Part shown: piece after piece, positions 24,285-32,075 of the stretch
How the letters are laid out: each line of letters begins with the position of its first letter
How positions within the stretch are numbered: position 1 is the stretch's first letter
Source: Bacteroidota bacterium
GTDB taxonomy: Bacteria; Bacteroidota; Bacteroidia; UKL13-3
NCBI GenBank assembly: GCA_947485745.1
Contig: CANKQY010000012.1
Location: 1 to 42,238 of the forward strand
Length of the DNA: 42,238 nt
Reading direction: 5' to 3'
Translations under genes and position numbers: made by a program
The notes under the pieces: model-generated
Seen by the model: the letters and a program-made list of their open reading frames with translations, nothing else
The model's database searches: none
What the model was told of the DNA's origin: nothing

Positions 24285-27200
24285 ATGAAAAGAATTTGTT
24301 TACTATCAATAATTTTTCTTGGTGTTTTTCATTCGTATGGGCAGCAAATGCTCACCGATAATTTTGAATATACCGCTGGAACAGCATTAACAGCTAATAC
24401 TTGGACCTTAAATGGTTTTCCGCCAACAAATCCAATCAATGTAACTTCGAGCGGACTTACATTTTCAGGGTACATTAATTCGGGTTTAGGTAATGCTGCT
24501 TATTTGATGAGTACTGGTAGTGATGTTTACAAAACAGGAACAAATACCATTAATTCTGCATCGGTATATGCAGCCTTTATGTATAAGGTTGATACAGTAG
24601 GAACAGGAGATTATTTTTTCGGTTTTTTCAATACATTGAATACAACTGTTTACCTAGGAAAAGTATACCTTAGATCTGCTGGTGCTGGTTTTTATCGCAT
24701 TGGACTTTCTAAAACTACTGAGGGGCCGCTTTATTCGGCAGATTCATTTCCTGTAGGAACAACTTCTATGATTGTTTTAAAATATACTTTTGCTGCTGGA
24801 ACCAATAACGATACAGCTACTTTATATAACATCACAGGTAGTTTCCCTACAAATGAACCAAGTACACCAACAATTATAACCAATGGAAATGGTTCTCCAG
24901 ATGCCACAAACATAGCAAGAATTGGTTTGCGTCAAGGAGCAGTTCTACAAGGTTCTTCTTTGGTTTTTGATGGTGTTAGGATGGGGCAAAAATGGGTTGA
25001 TTTAAATGCACCTACTACTTTTAACCCAGGTCCTTTGCCTTTTGTTTTCGTAAATAATATAACTGCCAACACCGCTAGAATTAATTGGACTAAGCCAAGC
25101 AATTACAATCCTGCTTATCATAAGATTTTAATATTCTTGAAAAAAGGAAGTGCAATATCTCCAGGAGCACCTACCAAGGGATTGAATCATTATAATGCTG
25201 ATAGCAATTTTGCAGGTATTGGCACCCCATATGAATTTGATACCGCCGTTTGCGTTTATAAAGGCGATACCACTTTCGTAAATGTTGTTGGTTTAACGCC
25301 CTCAACAAGGTATATAGCTTTAGGGTATGCAGTTTCAATTGGAGATTCTATTTATGCCACCGCAACAATCTCCACTTCGTTCCTAACTCCTACAACAGCG
25401 CCAGGTAATATGTTTGGAGCTAGCTTTACAGCTACTTCCAAGAATTCGGCTCGTATTAATTGGAACAAAGGAGGTAATTATAGCAATGCAAACCATACTA
25501 CCTTAGTTTTTGTGCGCGAGTTAAACGCGGTAGCAACTGGACCAAACAACGGAGATCCCAATTTCATTATTGCAGACACCAATTTTTTAAGTACTACTAG
25601 TTCCAAATATCAAAATGACCCATTGGCTAAATGTGTGTACAACGGAGATTTAACTACAGTTGAAATTTCTGGCTTAAAAGCAGGTACGCGCTATTATGTA
25701 ATGATTATTGGTGTGAATGTTTTTGATTCAAATTATGCCACAACGCCAACTACGGCAAATGGCATAACACCTACTGCAGGTCCAGGTGCCATAACCACAT
25801 TTAGGTTTACTGGTAGGGCCGAAAATAATTCAACCGTTTCTTGGAACAAGCCAATAGGTTATGTTGATTCATTGCATACGATTTTAATATTCATGAGAAA
25901 AGATACTACCAATTTATCATTTCCAGCTGCATCAGCCCTGCTTTCCTCTTATGTAGCAGATTCAAATCTTTTGGGCAGTGGTTCTCCATTTGAACATGAC
26001 CCATTGGCAAAATGTATCTATAAGGGTGATGGTAATTCTGTTGGCGTTACAAATCTATTGATGAATACACGTTATTACTTAATTGGGTATGCGGTTAAAA
26101 CGGATTCAAGTTTGTATTCTATTCCCAATATCATAAACAATAGAACTATGGTTGATTCGGCAACCAATATTATTGGCGTTGGCACCTCCGCAACTTCTGC
26201 AACCTTAACTTGGACTAGTCCGCCAAACTTTGTAAATGGAACCCACCAATATTTAGTTTTTGTGAAAGCAGACGCTCCAATGACAGTGGGCACACCAACC
26301 CGTGCAGCCAACAGGTATACCGCAAATGCAAATTTTGGCACGGGTACCAAATACCAAAATGATGGAAATGCTTCTTGCGTTTATCGCAATGGTTTCAATA
26401 GTGTTACTGTAAATAATTTAGTTTATGGCGTTACTTATTATGCAACTGTTCTGGTTATTAGGGTTGCAGATTCAGTTTATGCCAAAGCAAATACAGGAAC
26501 TATGAAGTCTTTTGGTTTGCCTCCAGCCGCTAAGATTGGTCCATTGGTAAAAACAAATATGACCACTGGTGTGGTTGATTCTGCTAACAAGCGCGCAACA
26601 GTTAGAGGAATTGTTTATACCCCTAACTTTAGAACTGGTGCCGGTTTCTTATTTGTTGTGAGAGATGAAACAGGCGGTATTTCAATTTCTAGTACCACCA
26701 AAACATTTGGTTATACGCCTAAGGAAGGAGATAGCATAGAGGCAACCGGTACTGTTACTCAAGTAAATGGTTTGGCTACTTTATCTATCTTAGATACTGT
26801 ATTTTTATTTTATGGTGGTTACAATACTGCCAAACCTAAAGTATATACCAAGCCAGATGAAAACTCAGAAAATGATTTAGTTGTCTATAATAGATTGGTA
26901 TTACCAGTTAAAATAGCCAATTGGCCAACAACTGGAACTGTTATTGCTTTGAATACTTACACCGGCGATACCGTAAGAATTAGAATCTATCAAATTACGG
27001 CATTTGGCGGTGGACCAGCTCCTCAAGCTGAATTCACATTAACAGGAGTAGGTGGGCAGGTAAGTACCTCATTTGTCGCGCCATTTGCATTCAATGGATA
27101 CCAAGTTATTCCGAGAAGAACTAGTGATTATACGCAAAATACTGGAGATAGTATTTCAAATTTCCCATTATTGAGTCCGGCTGCGCTTACCTCTTATACC

Positions 27201-27767
27201 ATTACAGATACTGCTGCTTTATTCAACATGACTTCAGGTTCGGCGAAAGTAATTAAAGGAATTGGTACGGTTAAATATGTGATGATGTTCGATGAATCTA
27301 ATGGCGATTTTTCTTTACCAATGTTTGGTAAAGCTACCAATAACGATGGTTTAGACACAGTTGGAACTACAAGTTTTGGTTCATTGTTGAGCTCATTGCC
27401 AATGTTAAAACCTGGAGATAGTATCATTTTTAAAATTACCATGATGGCTTATTTAAACTCTTACTCAATATATGCCAATCAACAAAGATTGATTGTGTTT
27501 AAACTGCCTCCTGCACCAGTAGGATTATCAACTACTGGCGGTGGTATTGATTTTAGATTATATCCAAACCCAGCAAATAACTTGGTAAATATTGAAGCAA
27601 ATTTGCCAATAGCCCGCATTCAGTTATTTGATATGCAAGGAAAATTGGTGGTGGATTTAAGCAATCAAAATACCATTGATACAGAAAATTTAACGAATGG
27701 GATGTATATCATTTCTGTGGAAACCGAACAGGGTAGATCCTTAAAACGATTACAAATACAACATTAA
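24285..27767 (+). CDS. Large secreted fibronectin-III T9SS protein
   Basis: An 1160-residue secreted protein. A signal peptide (ICLLSIIFLGVFHSYGQ) is followed by a module (about 20-245) that starts MLTDNFEYTAG and is clearly related to the N-terminus of the gene at 19801. Four fibronectin-III-like repeats of about 115-125 residues follow. Each has an ARINWTKPSNY-like strand, a LIFLKKG-like strand and a CVYKGD...V.GL.P.TRYY element. Near residues 765-870 is an OB-fold-like domain (ATVRGIVYTPNFRTG ... GDSIEATGTVTQVNGLATL), then further beta segments. The last 75 residues (FRLYPNPANNLVNIEA ... GMYIISVETEQGRSLKRLQIQ) are a type A T9SS sorting domain. It is likely attached to the cell surface. No catalytic motif is visible. 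Confidence 0.85.
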   Translation: MKRICLLSIIFLGVFHSYGQQMLTDNFEYTAGTALTANTWTLNGFPPTNPINVTSSGLTFSGYINSGLGNAAYLMSTGSDVYKTGTNTINSASVYAAFMYKVDTVGTGDYFFGFFNTLNTTVYLGKVYLRSAGAGFYRIGLSKTTEGPLYSADSFPVGTTSMIVLKYTFAAGTNNDTATLYNITGSFPTNEPSTPTIITNGNGSPDATNIARIGLRQGAVLQGSSLVFDGVRMGQKWVDLNAPTTFNPGPLPFVFVNNITANTARINWTKPSNYNPAYHKILIFLKKGSAISPGAPTKGLNHYNADSNFAGIGTPYEFDTAVCVYKGDTTFVNVVGLTPSTRYIALGYAVSIGDSIYATATISTSFLTPTTAPGNMFGASFTATSKNSARINWNKGGNYSNANHTTLVFVRELNAVATGPNNGDPNFIIADTNFLSTTSSKYQNDPLAKCVYNGDLTTVEISGLKAGTRYYVMIIGVNVFDSNYATTPTTANGITPTAGPGAITTFRFTGRAENNSTVSWNKPIGYVDSLHTILIFMRKDTTNLSFPAASALLSSYVADSNLLGSGSPFEHDPLAKCIYKGDGNSVGVTNLLMNTRYYLIGYAVKTDSSLYSIPNIINNRTMVDSATNIIGVGTSATSATLTWTSPPNFVNGTHQYLVFVKADAPMTVGTPTRAANRYTANANFGTGTKYQNDGNASCVYRNGFNSVTVNNLVYGVTYYATVLVIRVADSVYAKANTGTMKSFGLPPAAKIGPLVKTNMTTGVVDSANKRATVRGIVYTPNFRTGAGFLFVVRDETGGISISSTTKTFGYTPKEGDSIEATGTVTQVNGLATLSILDTVFLFYGGYNTAKPKVYTKPDENSENDLVVYNRLVLPVKIANWPTTGTVIALNTYTGDTVRIRIYQITAFGGGPAPQAEFTLTGVGGQVSTSFVAPFAFNGYQVIPRRTSDYTQNTGDSISNFPLLSPAALTSYTITDTAALFNMTSGSAKVIKGIGTVKYVMMFDESNGDFSLPMFGKATNNDGLDTVGTTSFGSLLSSLPMLKPGDSIIFKITMMAYLNSYSIYANQQRLIVFKLPPAPVGLSTTGGGIDFRLYPNPANNLVNIEANLPIARIQLFDMQGKLVVDLSNQNTIDTENLTNGMYIISVETEQGRSLKRLQIQH

Positions 27768-27807
27768 AAAAAAGCCCCGTTAGTTGATAACTAACGGGGC
27801 TTTTTTT
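27767..27807. terminator. Bidirectional terminator between convergent genes
   Basis: AGCCCCGTTAGTT (27773-27785) and AACTAACGGGGCT (27789-27801) pair perfectly around GAT. A-runs on the left and T-runs on the right let it act on both strands, ending the T9SS gene and the E1 gene. Confidence 0.95.
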
Positions 27808-27821
27808 ATGCATTTTTTTTG

Positions 27822-30218
27822 CTATTGAAACCTAGCAGGATCATTATCAAGGATCAATTGGAAAATTTGGTCGTATATTTCTTCCACATTAGGTTTGCTA
27901 AAATAATCGCCATCTGTTCCATAAGCTGGCCTATGTGCCTTGGCAGTAATGGTTATAGGCGCTGCATCCAATTGGAAATAGCCATTTTGTTGTTCTAATA
28001 TTTGTTGCAAAATATAGGCACTGGCTCCTCCTGGTACATCTTCATCTACCACTATTAGTTTATTGGTTTTCTTTAATGATTCTTCTATGGTATGGTTTAT
28101 ATCAAAAGGAAGCAAAGTTTGTGGGTCTATTAACTCAATATTTATACCAAGCTCTTTTAAAAGTTTTGAGGCTTCTTGAACCAATCTTAAAGTTGATCCA
28201 TAAGAAACAACGGTAACATCTGCACCTTCTTCAATAATTTCTGGAATACCCAATGGTACAGTATACGTGCCAATATTATCAGGCATTTTTTCCTTTAATC
28301 TGTAACCATTCAAGCATTCGATGATAATAGCTGGCTCATCACTTTGCATCAATGTTTGGTACATACCTGCCGCCTGAACCATGTTTCTTGGAGTAAGCAA
28401 ATGCATTCCTCTAATTGCACCTAGTATCATTCCCATTGGGGAGCCTGAATGCCAAATACCTTCTAACCTATGTCCTCTTGTGCGTAAAATAAGCGGGGCC
28501 TTCTGACCACCTTTAGTTCTGTATTGCAAGGTTGCTAAATCATCGCTTAATGGTTGTATGGCATACAGTAAATAATCCAAGTACTGAATTTCTGCAATCG
28601 GCCTCAAGCCACGCAATGCAGTGCCAATTCCCTGTCCAATAATAGTTAGTTCTCTAATTCCAGTATCAAAAACCCTGCTTTCGCCATGTTTCTCTTGCAA
28701 ACCAGCAAAGCCTTGGTTCACATCTCCAATTTTACCCACGTCTTCTCCAAAAGCCAATACCCTCGGGTCTTTGGTCAATAATTGATCAAAATAAGCAACC
28801 AATACCTCTCTGCCATCTACTATTTTTGACTCATCAGAATACTCGGGTTTTATTTCCTTTACTTTAAATACGCTTTGGGCAGAATCACTAAAAAGACTGG
28901 AGTTATACCTTTCAGCGTTCAATTGTTCAAATTCTTTTCTCCATAAAGCCAGCTGGTTTTTTTCTTCCAAATTTTCTTTACGTGTTAGGCGCAACGCCGC
29001 GTGAATGGCAATCCCTATATCCTTTCTAATAGGTTCAGCAATAGTCAATAATTGGTCTTTTATTTGGTTCAAACCGCTAGAAAAATTACTGGTTTGAGCA
29101 AGGTTTGAAATTAAATCAACACAATTATTTAGTTCTATTTTAATAGGATTGAGGTAAGCCTCCCAAGCATTCTTTTTTGAAACATTTACTTGAATCTTGG
29201 CCTCGTTTTCTAGTGCTTCTAATTCATGCTCAGTTGCAATTTTATTGCTAACAATCCACTCTTTAAAACGCTTGTTACAATCATTTTCGATTTCCCAATT
29301 TAAACGCTCTTTACTTTTATATCTTTCGTGTGAGCCAGAGGTAGAGTGACCCTGAGGTTGTGTTAGTTCGGTAACATGAATCAAACAAGGTATGTGCCTT
29401 TCTCTAGCTAGTTTTCCGGCTTCTTCATAGGCGGCACACAATGCAGGGTAGTCCCAACCTTTTACCGTAAAAATCTGGTAGCCTTCTCCTTTTTCATCGC
29501 GTTGAAATCCTTTTAAAATCTCCGAAATATTTTCTTTGGTAGTCTGGTATTTGGCGTGAACCGAAATGCCATAAGAATCGTCCCAAACAGAAACCACCAT
29601 AGGAATTTGTAAAACACCCCCCGCATTGATGGCTTCAAAAAAGTGACCTTCACTGCTGCTTGCGTTGCCAATAGTGCCCCAAGCTACTTCATTGCCATTT
29701 ACAGAGAATTGGTTTTCACCAATGATTGCCTGGTTTTCTCTATAATATTTTGAGGCATGCGCCAAACCTACCAATCTGAGCATTTGTCCTGCTGTGGGCG
29801 AAATATCTGAAGAAGAATTTTTTAAATTTTTCAAATCTTTCCATTGGCCCTGTTCATCAATTGTTCTGGTGCCATAATGTCCATTCATCATTCTACCAGC
29901 ACTAGCAGGTTCTGCTGTTACATCGGTATGGGCATATAATTGTGCAAAGAATTCTTGTATGCTTAGCAAGCCGCTGGCCATCATAAAAGTTTGGTCTCTG
30001 TAATAGCCACTTCTAAAGTCCCCGTTCTTGAAAGCCTTCGCCATCGCTAGCTGTGGCAGCTCTTTGCCATCACCAAAGATGCCAAATTTAGCCTTGCCCG
30101 TTAGCACTTCTTTTCTTCCTAATAAACTCGTTAATCTGCTTAAGTAAGCTATGCGGTAATCCTCTAAAATTACCGCTTTATATTTAAGTTCGGCTTGAGC
30201 CAAAGATGCTTCAGTCAT
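27822..30218 (-). CDS. Fused alpha/beta E1 component of a 2-oxoacid dehydrogenase complex
   Basis: A 798-residue thiamine-diphosphate enzyme in which the E1 alpha (about residues 1-350) and E1 beta (about 460-798) subunits are fused; separate in most bacteria, fused in many Bacteroidota. The alpha part shows SGYYRDQTFMMASG, SAGRMMNGHYG and the cofactor region GNASSSEGHFFEAIN ... VVSVWDDSYGISV. The beta part shows VLAFGEDVGKIGDVNQGFAGL, GIRELTIIGQGIG, EIQYLDYLLYAIQ and LIDPQTLLPFD. The product is most like the branched-chain 2-oxoacid (2-oxoisovalerate) dehydrogenase type. The usual GDG...NN thiamine motif reads GNA...DD here, which I believe is normal for this fused subfamily. E2 and E3 are not in the window. 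Confidence 0.85.
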   Translation of the reverse strand: MTEASLAQAELKYKAVILEDYRIAYLSRLTSLLGRKEVLTGKAKFGIFGDGKELPQLAMAKAFKNGDFRSGYYRDQTFMMASGLLSIQEFFAQLYAHTDVTAEPASAGRMMNGHYGTRTIDEQGQWKDLKNLKNSSSDISPTAGQMLRLVGLAHASKYYRENQAIIGENQFSVNGNEVAWGTIGNASSSEGHFFEAINAGGVLQIPMVVSVWDDSYGISVHAKYQTTKENISEILKGFQRDEKGEGYQIFTVKGWDYPALCAAYEEAGKLARERHIPCLIHVTELTQPQGHSTSGSHERYKSKERLNWEIENDCNKRFKEWIVSNKIATEHELEALENEAKIQVNVSKKNAWEAYLNPIKIELNNCVDLISNLAQTSNFSSGLNQIKDQLLTIAEPIRKDIGIAIHAALRLTRKENLEEKNQLALWRKEFEQLNAERYNSSLFSDSAQSVFKVKEIKPEYSDESKIVDGREVLVAYFDQLLTKDPRVLAFGEDVGKIGDVNQGFAGLQEKHGESRVFDTGIRELTIIGQGIGTALRGLRPIAEIQYLDYLLYAIQPLSDDLATLQYRTKGGQKAPLILRTRGHRLEGIWHSGSPMGMILGAIRGMHLLTPRNMVQAAGMYQTLMQSDEPAIIIECLNGYRLKEKMPDNIGTYTVPLGIPEIIEEGADVTVVSYGSTLRLVQEASKLLKELGINIELIDPQTLLPFDINHTIEESLKKTNKLIVVDEDVPGGASAYILQQILEQQNGYFQLDAAPITITAKAHRPAYGTDGDYFSKPNVEEIYDQIFQLILDNDPARFQ

Positions 30219-30240
30219 GTTTCAAAAATTTCTTAACCTC

Positions 30241-30271
30241 CAAACCTAAAGATTTTTGATTATTATACAAA
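30241..30271 (-). promoter_or_regulatory. Promoter of the fused E1 gene
   Basis: On the minus strand, TTTG (30271-30268), 19 bases and TAGGTTTG (30248-30241) match the Bacteroidota promoter exactly, giving a leader of about 17-20 bases before the ATG at 30218. Confidence 0.7.
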
Positions 30272-30326
30272 ACAAACAGAAGATTATCTTCTAATTAGTA
30301 TTTAACAATTTTTTAAATGAGAACTA

Positions 30327-30357
30327 TTGCTATTATTTGTGAAGTAAAGTAATTTTG
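30327..30357 (+). promoter_or_regulatory. Promoter of the DUF1573 pair
   Basis: TTG (30327-30329), 20 bases and TAATTTTG (30350-30357) fit TTG-N17-23-TAnnTTTG. The ATG is at 30405, leaving a leader of about 40 bases. Confidence 0.65.
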
Positions 30358-30404
30358 GTCCGGATATTGTAAGAAATTAAAAAGAAAATTAAACCCAATA
30401 AAAA

Positions 30405-30827
30405 ATGAAAAAAGTAATTTTATCAGTAATGATCGCGTTTGGTGGCTTAATAACAGCTTCAGCGCAAACTCCAGATGTACAACCAGGCGCTCCAGTTGAT
30501 CCTAAAGCTGCCGAAGTAAAATTTGAAAAAGAAACGCATGATTTCGGAAGTATACCTCAAGGTACCCCTGCAACTTATGAATTCGTATTTAAAAACACTG
30601 GTAAATCTCCTTTAATTATTACCAATGCTGCTGCAAGTTGCGGTTGTACTACTCCAGATTGGACTAGAGAGCCAATTAAACCTGGTAAAACTGGTACAGT
30701 TAAGGCTACATACAACGCGGCCTCTCCTGGCCCTTTCACCAAAAGTGTAACAGTTATTAGCAATGCTAAAAATTCAACTGTAATTTTATACTTAAAAGGT
30801 GATGTTAAGCCTTCAGAAGCAAAGTAA
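30405..30827 (+). CDS. DUF1573 domain protein (copy 1)
   Basis: A 140-residue exported protein with signal peptide (VILSVMIAFGGLITASAQ) and one DUF1573 domain. The domain reads VKFEKETHDFGSIPQGTPATYEF, then FKNTGKSPLIITNAAASCGCTTPDW, then VKATYNAASPGPFTKSVTVISN. DUF1573 is an immunoglobulin-like fold seen in many Bacteroidota secreted or periplasmic proteins, characterised by a DFG element and the SCGCTTP motif with two cysteines (possible disulfide). The exact function is unknown. A terminator-like hairpin lies between it and the second copy, which suggests it is made in larger amounts than the second. Confidence 0.85.
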   Translation: MKKVILSVMIAFGGLITASAQTPDVQPGAPVDPKAAEVKFEKETHDFGSIPQGTPATYEFVFKNTGKSPLIITNAAASCGCTTPDWTREPIKPGKTGTVKATYNAASPGPFTKSVTVISNAKNSTVILYLKGDVKPSEAK

Positions 30828-30844
30828 TATTATTATCTAAAAAT

Positions 30845-30880
30845 AAACCTGCATAAATGTTTAATTTGTGCAGGTTTTTT
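30845..30880 (+). terminator. Terminator or attenuator between the DUF1573 genes
   Basis: AAACCTGCA (30845-30853) pairs with TGCAGGTTT (30869-30877), followed by a six-base T-run. It lies between two likely co-regulated genes, so it may act as partial termination. Confidence 0.75.
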
Positions 30881-30891
30881 ATTGAATACAT

Positions 30892-31338
30892 ATGAAGAAA
30901 TATATTTTAGTATGCTTAATAGCATTTAGTACCCTATCTGCTTTTGCCCAAACCACCAAACAAGATGCTGAGCCAAAACCAGTAATCGAATTTGAGACAG
31001 TGTCTCATGATTTTGGAAAAATTTACGATGGTCGTCCTGCCGAATTTGAATTTAAATTTACCAATAAAGGTAAAGTCCCTTTGATATTGAGTAATGTTCA
31101 ACCTGGCTGTGGCTGCACCACCCCTGAATGGCCAAGAGAACCAATTATGCCCGGGCAAAAGGCTAAAATTAAAGCAATTTATAATCCTGGTACCTTCAGG
31201 GGGTCCTTTTCAAAAGGAATTACTGTTACCTCTAATGCAAGTAACAATAGCATTCAATTAACCTTTAAAGGAATTGCAGAAGATACACCCAAAGAACCCC
31301 AATCTCCTGTGAAATTAGACGTTGGCGGAGGTTTCTAA
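30892..31338 (+). CDS. DUF1573 domain protein (copy 2)
   Basis: A 148-residue paralogue of the previous gene, with signal peptide (YILVCLIAFSTLSAFAQ) and the same DUF1573 signature: VSHDFGKIYDGRPAEFEF, FTNKGKVPLILSNVQPGCGCTTPEW, and FSKGITVTSNASNNSIQL. The C-terminus has a short proline-rich tail (DTPKEPQSPVKLDVGGGF). It ends convergently with lolA with a four-base overlap of stop codons. Two tandem copies imply a local duplication. Periplasmic or outer-membrane-associated location is likely from the signal peptide. Confidence 0.85.
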   Translation: MKKYILVCLIAFSTLSAFAQTTKQDAEPKPVIEFETVSHDFGKIYDGRPAEFEFKFTNKGKVPLILSNVQPGCGCTTPEWPREPIMPGQKAKIKAIYNPGTFRGSFSKGITVTSNASNNSIQLTFKGIAEDTPKEPQSPVKLDVGGGF

Positions 31339-31982
31339 CGTAAGTCAATAATTTCTACGCCTGGATATTTTTTGCTATCAAAAACAAACTGGTTATCGTC
31401 GAATTTTAAATTTGGCACTTGGTTGCTAACTAAATAAGTATGGGTAGTGCCAGTTTTATCAAAAACTTGAGAACTAACTATGCTTTGATTGGTTTTATCA
31501 ACCGTTACTTTAATCTTAAAAAATTTCTTTTTCTTGTCTTTAGGAGTTAATTCAATGATGCTGAGCTCCTTGCCATTTTCCTTTTTGTTTTCTAATGTTT
31601 TGTATATAAAACCTTTGCCATACATGGTAAAAATATCATCCATTCTAATGGCACCTTCCTTAGGCGAATAATTGGTTACTTGTACCTCATTTACCTCCCT
31701 GCTATAGGTCCACATAGTTTTATTATCGCAAATAATTAATTGGTTGGCTATGTCTAATTTAAACTTATTGCCCTTAACCAAAATATTTCCTTTTTGCTTT
31801 TCCTGACTCTTCTGCTGTTTGTTTTCAATGGTATAAACAAAATCTGCCTTCATGCTTTTAAAGGCTTTGTATCTCTTACTGATGCGCTCCATCAGCTTTT
31901 CTGCTTCATTTGCTTTAGGCGTTTGGGCTTGTAGGCTGCTAAGGAATAAAACAGCGGATAGTAGTATTAATATTTTTTTCAC
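31335..31982 (-). CDS. lolA: LolA-like outer-membrane lipoprotein carrier protein
   Basis: A 215-residue periplasmic protein with signal peptide (KILILLSAVLFLSSLQAQ). After it, the sequence reads KLMERISKRYKAFKSMKADFVYTIENK, then GNILVKGNKFKLDIANQLIICDNKTMWTYSREVNEVQVTNY, in the usual LolA order: N-terminal helix, then antiparallel beta strands with the W-Y/N-V-Q element. LolA carries lipoproteins from the inner to the outer membrane. The start is GTG (31980-31982), chosen because it begins the signal peptide and no ATG fits better. It lies downstream of ftsK on the same strand, a common Bacteroidota pairing, with 93 bases between. Confidence 0.85.
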   Translation of the reverse strand: MKKILILLSAVLFLSSLQAQTPKANEAEKLMERISKRYKAFKSMKADFVYTIENKQQKSQEKQKGNILVKGNKFKLDIANQLIICDNKTMWTYSREVNEVQVTNYSPKEGAIRMDDIFTMYGKGFIYKTLENKKENGKELSIIELTPKDKKKKFFKIKVTVDKTNQSIVSSQVFDKTGTTHTYLVSNQVPNLKFDDNQFVFDSKKYPGVEIIDLR

Positions 31983-32075
31983 ACTGCAAATATTTAAATA
32001 ATAATCTGAATTTTAAGAAATTTATTAAAATGGAATTATTTAAAGAATCAAATTCATCACAATTTCCATTTCAAA

